This document shows positions 33,932 through 41,883 of a DNA stretch of 64,000 bases, piece by piece; the stretch's first letter is position 1; each line of letters starts with the position of its first letter. Origin of the DNA: Nostocales cyanobacterium HT-58-2 (lineage in GTDB: Bacteria; Cyanobacteriota; Cyanobacteriia; Cyanobacteriales; Nostocaceae). The notes under the pieces are model-generated. The model searched no databases and was not told the origin of the DNA. It worked only from the letters and a program-made list of their open reading frames with translations. The translations under genes were made by a program, and so were the position numbers. The stretch lies in the NCBI GenBank assembly GCA_002163975.1, contig CP019636.1, positions 5,521,501 through 5,585,500 of the forward strand, given 5' to 3'.

Positions 33932-35470
33932 CTACTTCGTTGAGGTCTGGGTTTCTGAAACCAGACCAGTAGATTTGGATTTTTGACGCTTCTTTGCCCC
34001 TAGTTGCCGCAAACTTCCCGCATTTTTGCGAGTGTTTGCGGTAGAGCTTGGCGACTCAGCGTCTACGAAGCTAGTTCCTAACTCCGTCAGATTACCTTTT
34101 GCCCAATAAAGCATAACTTCAGCAGCAGCAATGTCTCTGTCTTGGCGGTAGCCACAAGATTGGCAGTCATGAACTCTAATATCAAGAGTTTTCTTGTGCT
34201 GATGACCACATCTAGGGCAAGTTTGACTAGGCTTTACTTTCTTGGTTGGAACTTCTACAAAGACACCACCGATTTGTTCTATTTTGTATTTGATGGTACT
34301 GCGAAGCATTCCAAAACCAACATCAAGTATTGATTTATTCAAACCTGCTTTTTGCTTCTTACGCTTGCCTTTTTTAGCTTTACTGGTCACGCATTTGTCC
34401 CCTAAAAATCGGGCGTCGCATTGTCCCCTAGAAAATGAGGCAGGCTTTGTTTTGGTTGATCTATCTTCGTAGTCGCGTACTCGTAGTAGTAAGCCTGCCT
34501 CATTTTCTTCGTGTAAGACCCCCCGTGCCTTTGTTTTGTTGATTTGTTGGCGTAGTCGGGTATTCGTTTTTATCAGGCTGCCCGATTTTTTCGTGTAAGA
34601 CCTCGTCATGTTCTTGACTTCTAGTTTTTCAGTTGCAACGAAGCTATTACCGCTTACTATTTCTGATGCAACTTGATGTACCCAATTCTGACGTTGACTA
34701 GCAACTTTACGAGTTAGCTTGCTAACTTTAGCTTGGGCTTTTTTCCATCTTCTAGAGGCTTTGATTTTTTTCTTTCTATTTGGTGCTTGCTTCCGCCTTT
34801 TATTTTTGGAAGCTTTTTTGATTAGTTGTTCGGCATTCCTCAAGAACTTAGGTGCTTCAATCTGTTGATGGTTCTCACCGTCGGTAATCGATAATGCTGA
34901 ATTGCATCCTAAATCTATACCAATAGCACCAATTGGTAGGACTTCAGGTTTGAGAACTTGGTCTAAAACCTCAACCGTAATAGATGCGTACCATTTATTA
35001 TTTCTAAAAACGATGGTGCAAGTAGTAGGTGTTCCCCAATACTTAGCCTTGCCTCGCATCTGAATACGTCCAATTTTAGACAAATTCAAGTAACCATTTT
35101 CGCCATTAGACTCTACAGAATAGCCAGATTTTGCAGGATATGTCCATCCTGAATAATGGCGTATTGATTTGAATCTGGGACGTTTACCTAAACCTTTGAA
35201 CCAACGTTCAAAAGCATAATCAACGCGTTTCAAAGTTGCTTGTAGAGCCTGAGAGTTGATTTCCTTATACTCTGTCCAAACTTCTTTAAACGCGGGTAAA
35301 CAGTTCTGTTGTTCAAAATAACTAACAGATTGATTGAATTTTTGATATTGAGTAAATCGGTTATTTACAGCAGCATTGTACAAGTCCTGATGAAGCTTTC
35401 GGTGATACCGCAAGGACTGCTCTATTTGCTTATTTGGGTATAACCTGAAAGTCATCCGTCTTGTAGCCAC
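33932..35470 (-). CDS. tnpB: TnpB of an IS605-type element, with an aberrant internal insert
   Basis: A 512-aa RNA-guided nuclease-type TnpB. Residues about 180-195 carry GIDLGCNSALSITDG (RuvC Asp), FVATEKLEVKNMTRS the Glu, the zinc ribbon is CPRCGHQHKK...CQSCGYRQ, and DRDIAAAEVML holds the last Asp. Between KNMTRS and the KAGLNKSILDVGFG block lies about 90 extra residues (VLHEENEAGLLL, RVRDYEDRST, ARFLGDKCVTS) absent from usual TnpB. At the DNA level these come from a second copy of a nearby 80-bp segment read in another frame, closed by a 17-bp inverted repeat (34431-34447/34491-34507). The reading frame is kept, but function is doubtful. Confidence 0.8.
   Translation of the reverse strand: MATRRMTFRLYPNKQIEQSLRYHRKLHQDLYNAAVNNRFTQYQKFNQSVSYFEQQNCLPAFKEVWTEYKEINSQALQATLKRVDYAFERWFKGLGKRPRFKSIRHYSGWTYPAKSGYSVESNGENGYLNLSKIGRIQMRGKAKYWGTPTTCTIVFRNNKWYASITVEVLDQVLKPEVLPIGAIGIDLGCNSALSITDGENHQQIEAPKFLRNAEQLIKKASKNKRRKQAPNRKKKIKASRRWKKAQAKVSKLTRKVASQRQNWVHQVASEIVSGNSFVATEKLEVKNMTRSYTKKSGSLIKTNTRLRQQINKTKARGVLHEENEAGLLLRVRDYEDRSTKTKPASFSRGQCDARFLGDKCVTSKAKKGKRKKQKAGLNKSILDVGFGMLRSTIKYKIEQIGGVFVEVPTKKVKPSQTCPRCGHQHKKTLDIRVHDCQSCGYRQDRDIAAAEVMLYWAKGNLTELGTSFVDAESPSSTANTRKNAGSLRQLGAKKRQKSKSTGLVSETQTSTK
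34431..34601. repeat. Tandem 80-bp duplication with inverted repeat inside tnpB
   Basis: Two similar segments, 34441-34518 and 34520-34601, share CGTGTAAGAC, the GTAGTCG core and TTTGTTTTG(G)TTGAT. GAAAATGAGGCAGGCTT (34431-34447) is the exact complement of AAGCCTGCCTCATTTTC (34491-34507). Beside it GCATT(T)GTCCCCTA occurs twice (34391 and 34418). Confidence 0.65.
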
Positions 35471-35534
35471 TGATTTATTTGCCTCCTTTTTAGATTTGTT
35501 CTATGATATTACAGTTGACATATAGGCTTGTCAA

Positions 35535-35942
35535 GTGGCTTCCAGAAAAGGCTCTCATTCTGTTTTCTCTATTCACCTACATCTTGTGTTTGTAACTAAG
35601 TACAGACGCAAAGCAATAATCGCGCCAATGTTGGAACAGTTACACGAAATATTTGCTAGCGTCTGTATAAAAACCAAGTGCAGGCTAATTGAATTTTCAG
35701 GTGAAGTAGACCATGTTCATTTACTAATTGATTTCCACCCAGATAACAACTTATCTGTTCTTGTAGGTAGCCTAAAATCGTCATCTAGTAGAATTATTCA
35801 AAAAGAATTTTCCGAACATTTATCAACTTTTTATAGTAAACCTGTTTTATGGTCTAGCTCTTATTACGTTGCATCTACAGGTGGAGCGCCAATTGAAAGA
35901 ATCAAGCAATATATACAATCTCAAGAAGTACCAAAAGAATAA
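35535..35942 (+). CDS. tnpA: IS200/IS605-type TnpA (Y1 HUH transposase)
   Basis: A 135-aa Y1 transposase. The HUH motif is in EVDHVHLLIDF (near residue 62), and the catalytic Tyr is in IERIKQYIQSQ near the C-terminus. It nicks and joins single-stranded transposon ends. It is divergent from tnpB. Both motif parts are intact, so it may be active and mobilise the element even if the tnpB is damaged. Confidence 0.92.
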   Translation: MASRKGSHSVFSIHLHLVFVTKYRRKAIIAPMLEQLHEIFASVCIKTKCRLIEFSGEVDHVHLLIDFHPDNNLSVLVGSLKSSSSRIIQKEFSEHLSTFYSKPVLWSSSYYVASTGGAPIERIKQYIQSQEVPKE

Positions 35943-36103
35943 TTGGAAATTGCTCAAATCCTCTCTGCTCTGTTTGAACTACGTTCAAATACGTTTGAGA
36001 GGTTTTCGCAATTTCCCGCTATTCATCCCCACCTTGCTTTGCTGAAGGTGGGGACTTTCGCGCCACGTTAAAATCGAAAGAAAAGCACGAGTGTAGCGGA
36101 AAA

Positions 36104-36206
36104 TATAGCGATTCTCGCTCGCAAAGAATACACGCATACGGTAGGGGCACGGTATACCGTGCCCCTACAAACAACCTCTATTGCACTCAATTGAGAACTT
36201 GCTATA
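36104..36206. repeat. MITE-like palindromic repeat, copy 2
   Basis: The ends TATAGCGATTCTC (36104-36116) and GAGAACTTGCTATA (36193-36206) are near-complements and match the ends of the element at 10113-10242. The centre contains the perfect 28-bp palindrome with arms GTAGGGGCACGGTA and TACCGTGCCCCTAC (36141-36168). There is no coding capacity. Confidence 0.65.
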
Positions 36207-36327
36207 AGTCCGAGAGTGAGTAAGCAATGCGATCGCCCTAAAAGGCTCTGCGCTTCGGCAAACAGCACACCTGTACATCAGGCAATGAATATGATGTCTA
36301 TATATGAACTGTTGAGTGGTGTTAAAG

Positions 36328-37308
36328 ATGAGGGTACTGGTTACTGGCGTTGCTGGATTTATTGGCTATCACTTAGCACAGCGTCTTTTGAAAGAAGGAA
36401 TTGAGGTTATAGGTATTGACAACTTGAATGACTATTATGATGTCAAACTCAAAAAAGCTCGTTTGGCACAGCTTGACCCGCAGTCTGGGTTTAGATTTCA
36501 GTTTTTGGAGTTAAGCGATCGCCTGGAGGTTGCGCAACTCTTTCAAGATGACACCTTTGATTATGTCGTTCATCTTGCTGCCCAAGCAGGTGTACGCTAC
36601 TCTTTACAAAACCCCTGGGTTTATTTAGATAGTAATGTGACAGGCTTTGTAAATCTTTTAGAAGGATGCCGTCAAAGTCAAATTAAACACTTAGTGTTTG
36701 CCTCCTCAAGTTCTGTTTACGGTGTCAATACCAAAGTTCCTTTCGCTGTGAGCGATAATGTTGACCACCCCATTTCGCTGTATGCTGCAACCAAAAAAGC
36801 AAATGAACTGATTGCCCATACTTATAGTCATCTTTACCAGATTCCCATAACCGGGCTGCGCTTTTTCACAGTTTATGGTCCTTGGGGAAGACCTGACATG
36901 GCATATTTTAAATTCGTGAAAGCGGTAGAAGAAGGCAAGCCGATTGATGTCTATAACTTCGGCAAAATGCAGCGAGATTTTACATACATTGAAGATGTCA
37001 TTGAGGGTGTCTTTCGGGTAATGCTCAAACCACCTCAATCCAATACAAGCAACAGCAATGCTCGTTATAAGCTTTACAATATCGGGAACAATAATCCGGT
37101 GGAGTTGATGACCTTTATCGAGGTGATTGAAAAGGCGCTAGGCAAGAAAGCGGTGAAAAATTTATTACCGATGCAACCGGGAGATGTTCCCGCAACATAC
37201 GCTGATGTAGATGACCTTATGCGTGATGTTGGATTTAAACCCAGCACGCCTCTGGAGCAAGGTATCAATGACTTTGTGCAGTGGTATCGAGACTACAAAA
37301 AAGTTTAG
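36328..37308 (+). CDS. NAD-dependent sugar-nucleotide epimerase, UDP-glucuronate 4-epimerase type
   Basis: The ATG at 36328 (MRVLVTGVAGFIGYHLA) is the probable start; upstream GTG codons in frame add only four residues. The product has the extended SDR fold: TGVAGFIG nucleotide loop, IDNLNDYYD, HLAAQAGVRYS, catalytic Y-x3-K in YAATKKANE and the FFTVYGPWGRPDMA motif. This matches the UDP-glucuronate 4-epimerases that make UDP-galacturonate for surface polysaccharides. A 4,6-dehydratase or GalE is less likely. Confidence 0.85.
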   Translation: MRVLVTGVAGFIGYHLAQRLLKEGIEVIGIDNLNDYYDVKLKKARLAQLDPQSGFRFQFLELSDRLEVAQLFQDDTFDYVVHLAAQAGVRYSLQNPWVYLDSNVTGFVNLLEGCRQSQIKHLVFASSSSVYGVNTKVPFAVSDNVDHPISLYAATKKANELIAHTYSHLYQIPITGLRFFTVYGPWGRPDMAYFKFVKAVEEGKPIDVYNFGKMQRDFTYIEDVIEGVFRVMLKPPQSNTSNSNARYKLYNIGNNNPVELMTFIEVIEKALGKKAVKNLLPMQPGDVPATYADVDDLMRDVGFKPSTPLEQGINDFVQWYRDYKKV

Positions 37309-37317
37309 AGCCTAGAG

Positions 37318-37881
37318 TCACAAATTTTCATCCTTCATCTTCCAATCATGCAAAGGAACTATGCTCCTGATCACCCATTCGATGAAGAGTGGAGGAGCTT
37401 GTGATATCAAAATACTAGGATAAACTGCCATTCCCCAATCGGGATGGACTAACACCCGGCATTCATTTTGAATCACTGGATAGTGGAGTAAAGCTTTCAC
37501 AGCTGCGGTGTCATCATGCAGAATTTTACCTGGACGAGACAGCAAAGGATAGCCAGTGCGGGGGTCGATCAGGTCTGTCAAATAATTGCGATCGCGCAAA
37601 TTAAACGCAACATCGCAACCAAACCTCATAAACTTTTCCCGCAACCGTTCTTTTTCTGTCTCAATTGCCGGTGTACTTTCCACGAGTTCATATCTTGATT
37701 GCTGTAAAACAATCACTATCCATAAAGAAAGATGTTTTTTCCAATCTGGGAATATCTGCTCGCGGTTGGCACAGATATACCGACTAGGAGAATGAATTGA
37801 AATTTGAACAGCTTGTCCCGTTTTGCCAACCAAATGAATGGGACAGCCTGCACTAGGAGTGTAAACTGTCGGATATTTCAC
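37318..37881 (-). CDS. Protein resembling MMADHC (methylmalonic aciduria/homocystinuria type D) proteins
   Basis: A 187-aa soluble protein. CDVAFNLRDRNYLTDLIDPRTGYPLLSRPGKI, ALLHYPVIQNECRVLVHPDWG and YPSILISQAPP match, from memory, a cyanobacterial protein group annotated as methylmalonic aciduria and homocystinuria type D-like. In animals the related protein takes part in cobalamin trafficking, but in bacteria its role is unknown. The start is ambiguous; a good Shine-Dalgarno sequence is not seen. It is convergent with the epimerase gene, nine bases from its stop. Confidence 0.5.
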   Translation of the reverse strand: MKYPTVYTPSAGCPIHLVGKTGQAVQISIHSPSRYICANREQIFPDWKKHLSLWIVIVLQQSRYELVESTPAIETEKERLREKFMRFGCDVAFNLRDRNYLTDLIDPRTGYPLLSRPGKILHDDTAAVKALLHYPVIQNECRVLVHPDWGMAVYPSILISQAPPLFIEWVIRSIVPLHDWKMKDENL

Positions 37882-38164
37882 TCAAGTTTATTTGGTTTTT
37901 ACAAGTTGTTTCAATTCATAATTTGTTTTGATGATAACTCTTAAGTAGTCACAAAACATATCAATTTTTTATAACTTAGGAGGTTTTTTTAAGCTCTTTT
38001 TGTGATTATATTAATTTTTTAATTAATATCATATATTTTTGAAAGTTTTTATGATATCATCCGCAACTTTTTTTATACTATAACTGCAGTCTGTGAGAAG
38101 TGGGAACAAGAAAGTTAAAAGTAAAAGGATTCTTTTAACTTTTGACTTTTAACTTTTGCCTTTT

Positions 38165-38371
38165 TTAATCCAGTTTTAAAGCATTGACTGGAACTTCATC
38201 CCAAGAATTGACTGTTCGCAACTGCGCTACCCAACCCCATGCCTTTTGCTCCTCAGTCAAATTTTGCTGAAAGGACTCATGGCAATCTTTGGCTTGGGAC
38301 TCATTGCAGCAAGCAATACAAGCATGAATCATGCCAGATGGATCAATTTGCTCATTTACCCAAATAGTCAT
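38165..38371 (-). CDS. Small conserved cyanobacterial hypothetical protein
   Basis: A 68-aa protein with a Cys-rich centre (CIACCNESQAKDCHESF) and the C-terminal pattern WGWVAQLRTVNSWDEVPVNALKLD. The cysteines could bind a metal or form disulphides. Family not recognised. A GGGGAAAATAAGCC leader precedes the ATG at 38371. It lies between the MMADHC-like gene and the exbD remnant, in the same orientation as exbB, with its own likely promoter. Confidence 0.6.
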   Translation of the reverse strand: MTIWVNEQIDPSGMIHACIACCNESQAKDCHESFQQNLTEEQKAWGWVAQLRTVNSWDEVPVNALKLD

Positions 38372-38428
38372 GGCTTATTTTCCCCAAAAACTCAAGCTGA
38401 AAAAGCAATATGCCATCCTAAAATACTA

Positions 38429-38583
38429 TTAGAATCCCAGAACTTTTGTTAAAATTTGGGAGACACAAGATTCATTAGTGACTGGTAAAAACAGCATTGA
38501 CATAATAAAAATGTCAAAATTGCGAATATCACATCAATCATCGGTGCGATGTTAATCTGTGCTGTTGACCCTCGAAGGCGCAT
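38429..38583 (-). pseudogene. exbD: Truncated, frameshifted ExbD/TolR
   Basis: The ATG at 38583 overlaps the 3' end of exbB, as exbD usually does. The frame encodes MRLRGSTAQINIAPMIDVIF and AILTFLL, the well-known start of ExbD with the essential Asp in the membrane helix, then goes wrong; one base inserted near a TTTTTATTA run restores IMSMLFLPVTN, but that frame stops after about 20 more residues. Full ExbD has about 135 residues, so the periplasmic domain is lost. Confidence 0.75.
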
Positions 38584-39220
38584 AAGTTTTATCTCCTCGC
38601 TCATAACGACGACGGTAGAGCAGTTCTAGCTGTCCGCCATATTCTTGAATCAATGCGATTTGTCGTTGGTAGAGTCCCCGGAAGGTATTGGCAAATAAAA
38701 GAGTAAAAATAGCAACAACTAATCCCGAAGCTGTAGAAACTAAAGCTTCACTTATCCCAGCTGTTACACCTGCTGTTTTAGTACCTCCTACATCACCAAT
38801 ATTTAAAGAGGCAAAGGAAGCTATCAATCCTAAAACAGTACCAAGAAGCCCCAACAAAGGCGCCAGAGAAATAATCGTATCAAAGATGTTTTGAAAGCGC
38901 TTGAGCAGAGGAATCTCCGCTTGAGCTTCACTTTCTAGTGCTAAACGGAATTCTTCTGGCGTTGGTTGTTCCAATTCCAAAGCTGCCAAAAAAATTCTTG
39001 TGATAGGTAAATCTGTATTCTGGTGCAATTTATCTAAAGTACTGACGACATTATCAAGACGATAGAGATTTAGCACCTCACGCACTACACGGCTTTGACG
39101 GCTGTTGATTCGCACCCAAAATAACACACGCTCAATGATGAGCGCTACTGCTAACATCGAAAACACAAGCAGGGGCCACATTACAACGCCGCCTGCTATA
39201 AATAGATTACTCATCATCAT
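38552..39220 (-). CDS. exbB: ExbB/TolQ/MotA-type proton channel
   Basis: A 222-aa membrane protein with an N-terminal membrane helix (WPLLVFSMLAVALIIERVL), a helical cytoplasmic region, then two more helices (LAPLLGLLGTVLGLIASF and ALVSTASGLVVAIFTLLFAN). The LLGLLGTV motif is typical of ExbB. ExbB and ExbD energise TonB-dependent uptake across the outer membrane. Here the exbD partner is broken, so either another exbD copy serves it or the system is dying. The start is the first ATG of the frame (MMMSNLF); one of the following two is equally possible. Confidence 0.85.
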   Translation of the reverse strand: MMMSNLFIAGGVVMWPLLVFSMLAVALIIERVLFWVRINSRQSRVVREVLNLYRLDNVVSTLDKLHQNTDLPITRIFLAALELEQPTPEEFRLALESEAQAEIPLLKRFQNIFDTIISLAPLLGLLGTVLGLIASFASLNIGDVGGTKTAGVTAGISEALVSTASGLVVAIFTLLFANTFRGLYQRQIALIQEYGGQLELLYRRRYERGDKTYAPSRVNSTD

Positions 39221-39548
39221 AGATTGTTTCTCTACTCCTCAACAGTGCAAACCTAGATTAACAAATGACTCATAGAAAATGCCGATATAATATCTCTGGC
39301 TGAGGATGTTAATTCTTTCATTTGTTAATAATTTTTCTCAAAAAGCCAGTTATACAAAGAACCTGAAAATGAATGTTCTCAATCCGAAAGATAGCTGTTA
39401 TTTATTTTTTGCTTTCACCATTTAGGTCTTGGACTCTCACCAAACTCTTCACTTTAGTACTCCTCTTACCAATCTGGAGTACTTGTAGTCCATCCACCGC
39501 AAGGCGATAATTAACGCTGTGGGTTGTGGTACCAAGAGGAAAATCATT
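39221..39548. other. 328-bp gap
   Basis: No gene is supported. Overlapping frames on either strand extend into the AGE-family gene and have no ribosome binding site. It holds the promoters of exbB (minus) and the AGE-family gene (plus). Confidence 0.5.
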
Positions 39549-40730
39549 ATGGAGTACGACTTTAAAGAGCTTGCTAAACTTTACAAAAATGCGCTCCTCA
39601 ATGACGTACTCCCATTTTGGGAAAAACACTCGATTGATTGGGAGCAAGGTGGCTATTTCACCTGTCTTGCTCGTGACGGTCAGATTTATGACACAGATAA
39701 ATTTGTCTGGCTACAAAATCGGCAAGTGTGGACTTTTTCCATGCTTTACAACCAGCTAGAAAAACGCGAAAACTGGCTGAAAATTGCCAGCAATGGTGCT
39801 CATTTTCTTGCCCAACATGGTCGCGATCGCGATGGCAATTGGTACTTTGCCCTCACCCGTGAAGGGCAACCACTCGTTCAGCCCTACAATATCTTTTCTG
39901 ATTGCTTTGCGGCGATGGCTTTTAGCCAATACGCACTTGCCTCGGGTGAAGACTGGGCAAAAGATGTGGCTATGCAAGCTTACAACAACGTTTTGCGCCG
40001 CAAAGACAACCCAAAAGGCAACTATAACAAGACCTATCCAGGCACACGTCCGATGAAGGCCTTGGCAGTACCAATGATTTTAGCCAACCTGACTCTAGAA
40101 ATGGAATGGCTACTTCCTAAAGAAACTCTTGAGAACGTCTTGGCTGCAACTGTTCAAGAAGTGATGACCGATTTTCTAGACCAGGAACGGGGGCTGATGT
40201 ACGAAAATGTTGCGCTTGATGGTTCGCACATTGATTCTTTTGATGGACGGTTAATTAACCCAGGTCACGGTATCGAAGCCATGTGGTTCATTATGGATAT
40301 TGCTCGTCGGAAAAATGACACAAAAACGATAAACCAAGCTGTTGATGTGGTGTTAAATATCCTTAATTTTGCCTGGGACAGCGAATATGGCGGGTTATAT
40401 TACTTCATGGATGCGCACGGTCATCCTCCACAGCAACTGGAATGGGACCAAAAACTATGGTGGGTGCATTTAGAATCTTTAGTTGCATTAGCAATGGGCG
40501 ATCGCCTGACAGGACGTGAGGCGTGTCGAGAATGGTATCAAAAGATGCACGATTACGCCTGGTCGCACTTTGCCGATCCAGAATATGGTGAGTGGTTTGG
40601 CTACCTCAATCGGCGTGGGGAAGTATTGTTAAACCTCAAAGGCGGCAAATGGAAGGGATGCTTTCACGTCCCGCGTGCATTGTATCTGTGTTGGCAGCAG
40701 TTTGAGGCGTTGAGTGCAAAGTCTGTTTAA
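39549..40730 (+). CDS. N-acylglucosamine 2-epimerase (AGE) family protein
   Basis: The ATG at 39549 follows AGAGGAAA seven bases upstream; the frame runs ten codons further back from a GTG. The 393-aa product is an (alpha/alpha)6-barrel with AGE-family motifs: WLQNRQVWTFSMLYNQ, FALTREGQPLVQPYNIFSDCF, LINPGHGIEAMWF (catalytic His), and WWVHLESLVAL, KGCFHVPRAL. Members epimerise N-acetylglucosamine to N-acetylmannosamine or cellobiose to glucosyl-mannose; cyanobacterial members are often taken as N-acetylglucosamine 2-epimerase. It stands before a Uma2-family gene. Confidence 0.85.
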   Translation: MEYDFKELAKLYKNALLNDVLPFWEKHSIDWEQGGYFTCLARDGQIYDTDKFVWLQNRQVWTFSMLYNQLEKRENWLKIASNGAHFLAQHGRDRDGNWYFALTREGQPLVQPYNIFSDCFAAMAFSQYALASGEDWAKDVAMQAYNNVLRRKDNPKGNYNKTYPGTRPMKALAVPMILANLTLEMEWLLPKETLENVLAATVQEVMTDFLDQERGLMYENVALDGSHIDSFDGRLINPGHGIEAMWFIMDIARRKNDTKTINQAVDVVLNILNFAWDSEYGGLYYFMDAHGHPPQQLEWDQKLWWVHLESLVALAMGDRLTGREACREWYQKMHDYAWSHFADPEYGEWFGYLNRRGEVLLNLKGGKWKGCFHVPRALYLCWQQFEALSAKSV

Positions 40731-40788
40731 TTTCTACTGGGAAGCTAAAGTGAAAACAGGAAAACAGACTTATTTATATAGATGTTCC

Positions 40789-41376
40789 ATGAATGTTGTA
40801 ACACCCAAGCGCTTCACCATAGAAGAATATCATCGACTGATTGAACTCGGATTTTTAACGGAGGGCGATCGCATTGAGTTGATTCGAGGAGAACTGATCC
40901 AAATGACTGCAAAGGGAACGCCTCATACAGTCTGTAGTTCTATTTTGTGCCGCCAACTGGATCGGCTTTTGGGTGACCTAGCAGTTATCCGTGGGCAAGA
41001 TCCCATCACCCTTCCCAATCATAGTGAGCCTGAGCCAGATGTCGTCATTGCACGTGGAAAAGATGAAGATTATCTTGCTCATCATCCTTATCCCGAAGAT
41101 ATTTTATTGGTTATCGAAATTTCGGACACAACCTTAGATTACGACCAAATAACGAAGCTGACGTTGTATGCAGAAGCAGGAATTGCCAATTATTGGATCG
41201 TGAATTTGCCAGTTCGTCAACTTGAGCGTTACAGTCAGCCTTATCAAAATATTCAAGGTGAGTTTAGCTATCTTAGCAAGCAAATTTTTCTAGCAAATCA
41301 GTCAGTGCCAATTCCTGGGTTTGAAGATGCTTTGTTGGACTTGAGTCGGATTTTTCCAGAGAGTACGATCAGGTGA
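40789..41376 (+). CDS. Uma2 family (DUF820) putative endonuclease
   Basis: The start is the ATG at 40789 (MNVVTPKRFTIEEYHRL). The 195-aa product has the Uma2 pattern: EGDRIELIRGELIQM, PEPDVVIARGKDEDY and ILLVIEISDTTLDYD, including the PD-(D/E)xK-type acidic residues of a restriction-endonuclease-like fold. Cyanobacteria carry many such genes, and their role is unclear; some are thought to be mobile. Confidence 0.8.
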   Translation: MNVVTPKRFTIEEYHRLIELGFLTEGDRIELIRGELIQMTAKGTPHTVCSSILCRQLDRLLGDLAVIRGQDPITLPNHSEPEPDVVIARGKDEDYLAHHPYPEDILLVIEISDTTLDYDQITKLTLYAEAGIANYWIVNLPVRQLERYSQPYQNIQGEFSYLSKQIFLANQSVPIPGFEDALLDLSRIFPESTIR

Positions 41377-41608
41377 GTGGTTTGGTGAGTGCGATCGCCT
41401 TCGGCAAGAGCAGTTAAACTTCAAAGGAGGCAACTTTATTGGTAGTAGTTTAAGGAATTGAGTTCATAAGCAATTTATTTAATTTATGTTGGGGTAGGTT
41501 TGTTGGTACTTGCTGGATCACACATTTTTACTTAATGCTTCTGCGTTCACTAGCATTACAATTCCGTATAGCTTTGAATAAGCAATCAAAGGTTAAGAAT
41601 ACTAGCTA

Positions 41609-41874
41609 TTAATAATTCCAACGATCTATGATTTGTATCATTTTCTCTTCAGATATTAATCTTACCGATCTACCTTTTTGCTCTTCCCTGAGTATTTCCA
41701 AGATTTCTGAAAAACTCCGGAAATGCTGATGATTTTTCTGCTTACAGACTTCCTGTAACCTCGCCACAACTTTCTTGGCTTTACTAGCACCAAGAAACAA
41801 TTCGAGCTTGTGTTGCACTTGAAATGCAATTTCTTGTTCTAAGATACGATTAAACGCATCGATTGGAGAGATAG
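41609..41874 (-). pseudogene. 3' part of a ParB-like gene split by an IS4-family element
   Basis: The frame here (41874 down to the TAA near 41609) begins inside the left target duplication and reads PQPISPIDAFNRILEQ onwards for about 88 residues. The frame at 43157-43642 ends KLPQP in the right target duplication. Taking out the IS and one duplication joins the two in frame as TIEAKLPQPISPIDAFNRI. It is therefore one gene cut in two. A GTG created at the IS junction lets this part be read as a separate 91-codon frame, probably without meaning. Confidence 0.85.
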
Positions 41875-41883
41875 GTTGAGGCA

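Larger units (their letters stand above)
33920..36060. mobile_element. IS605-type element with divergent tnpA and tnpB
   Basis: tnpA (plus) and tnpB (minus) are divergent, 64 bases apart, as in IS605. Both ends carry hairpins: ACCCAGACCT/AGGTCTGGGT (33924-33933 and 33943-33952) at the tnpB end, and CCCCACCTT/AAGGTGGGG (36027-36035 and 36045-36053) at the tnpA end. This family transposes as single strands and makes no target duplication; the outer borders are therefore approximate. Confidence 0.8.
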
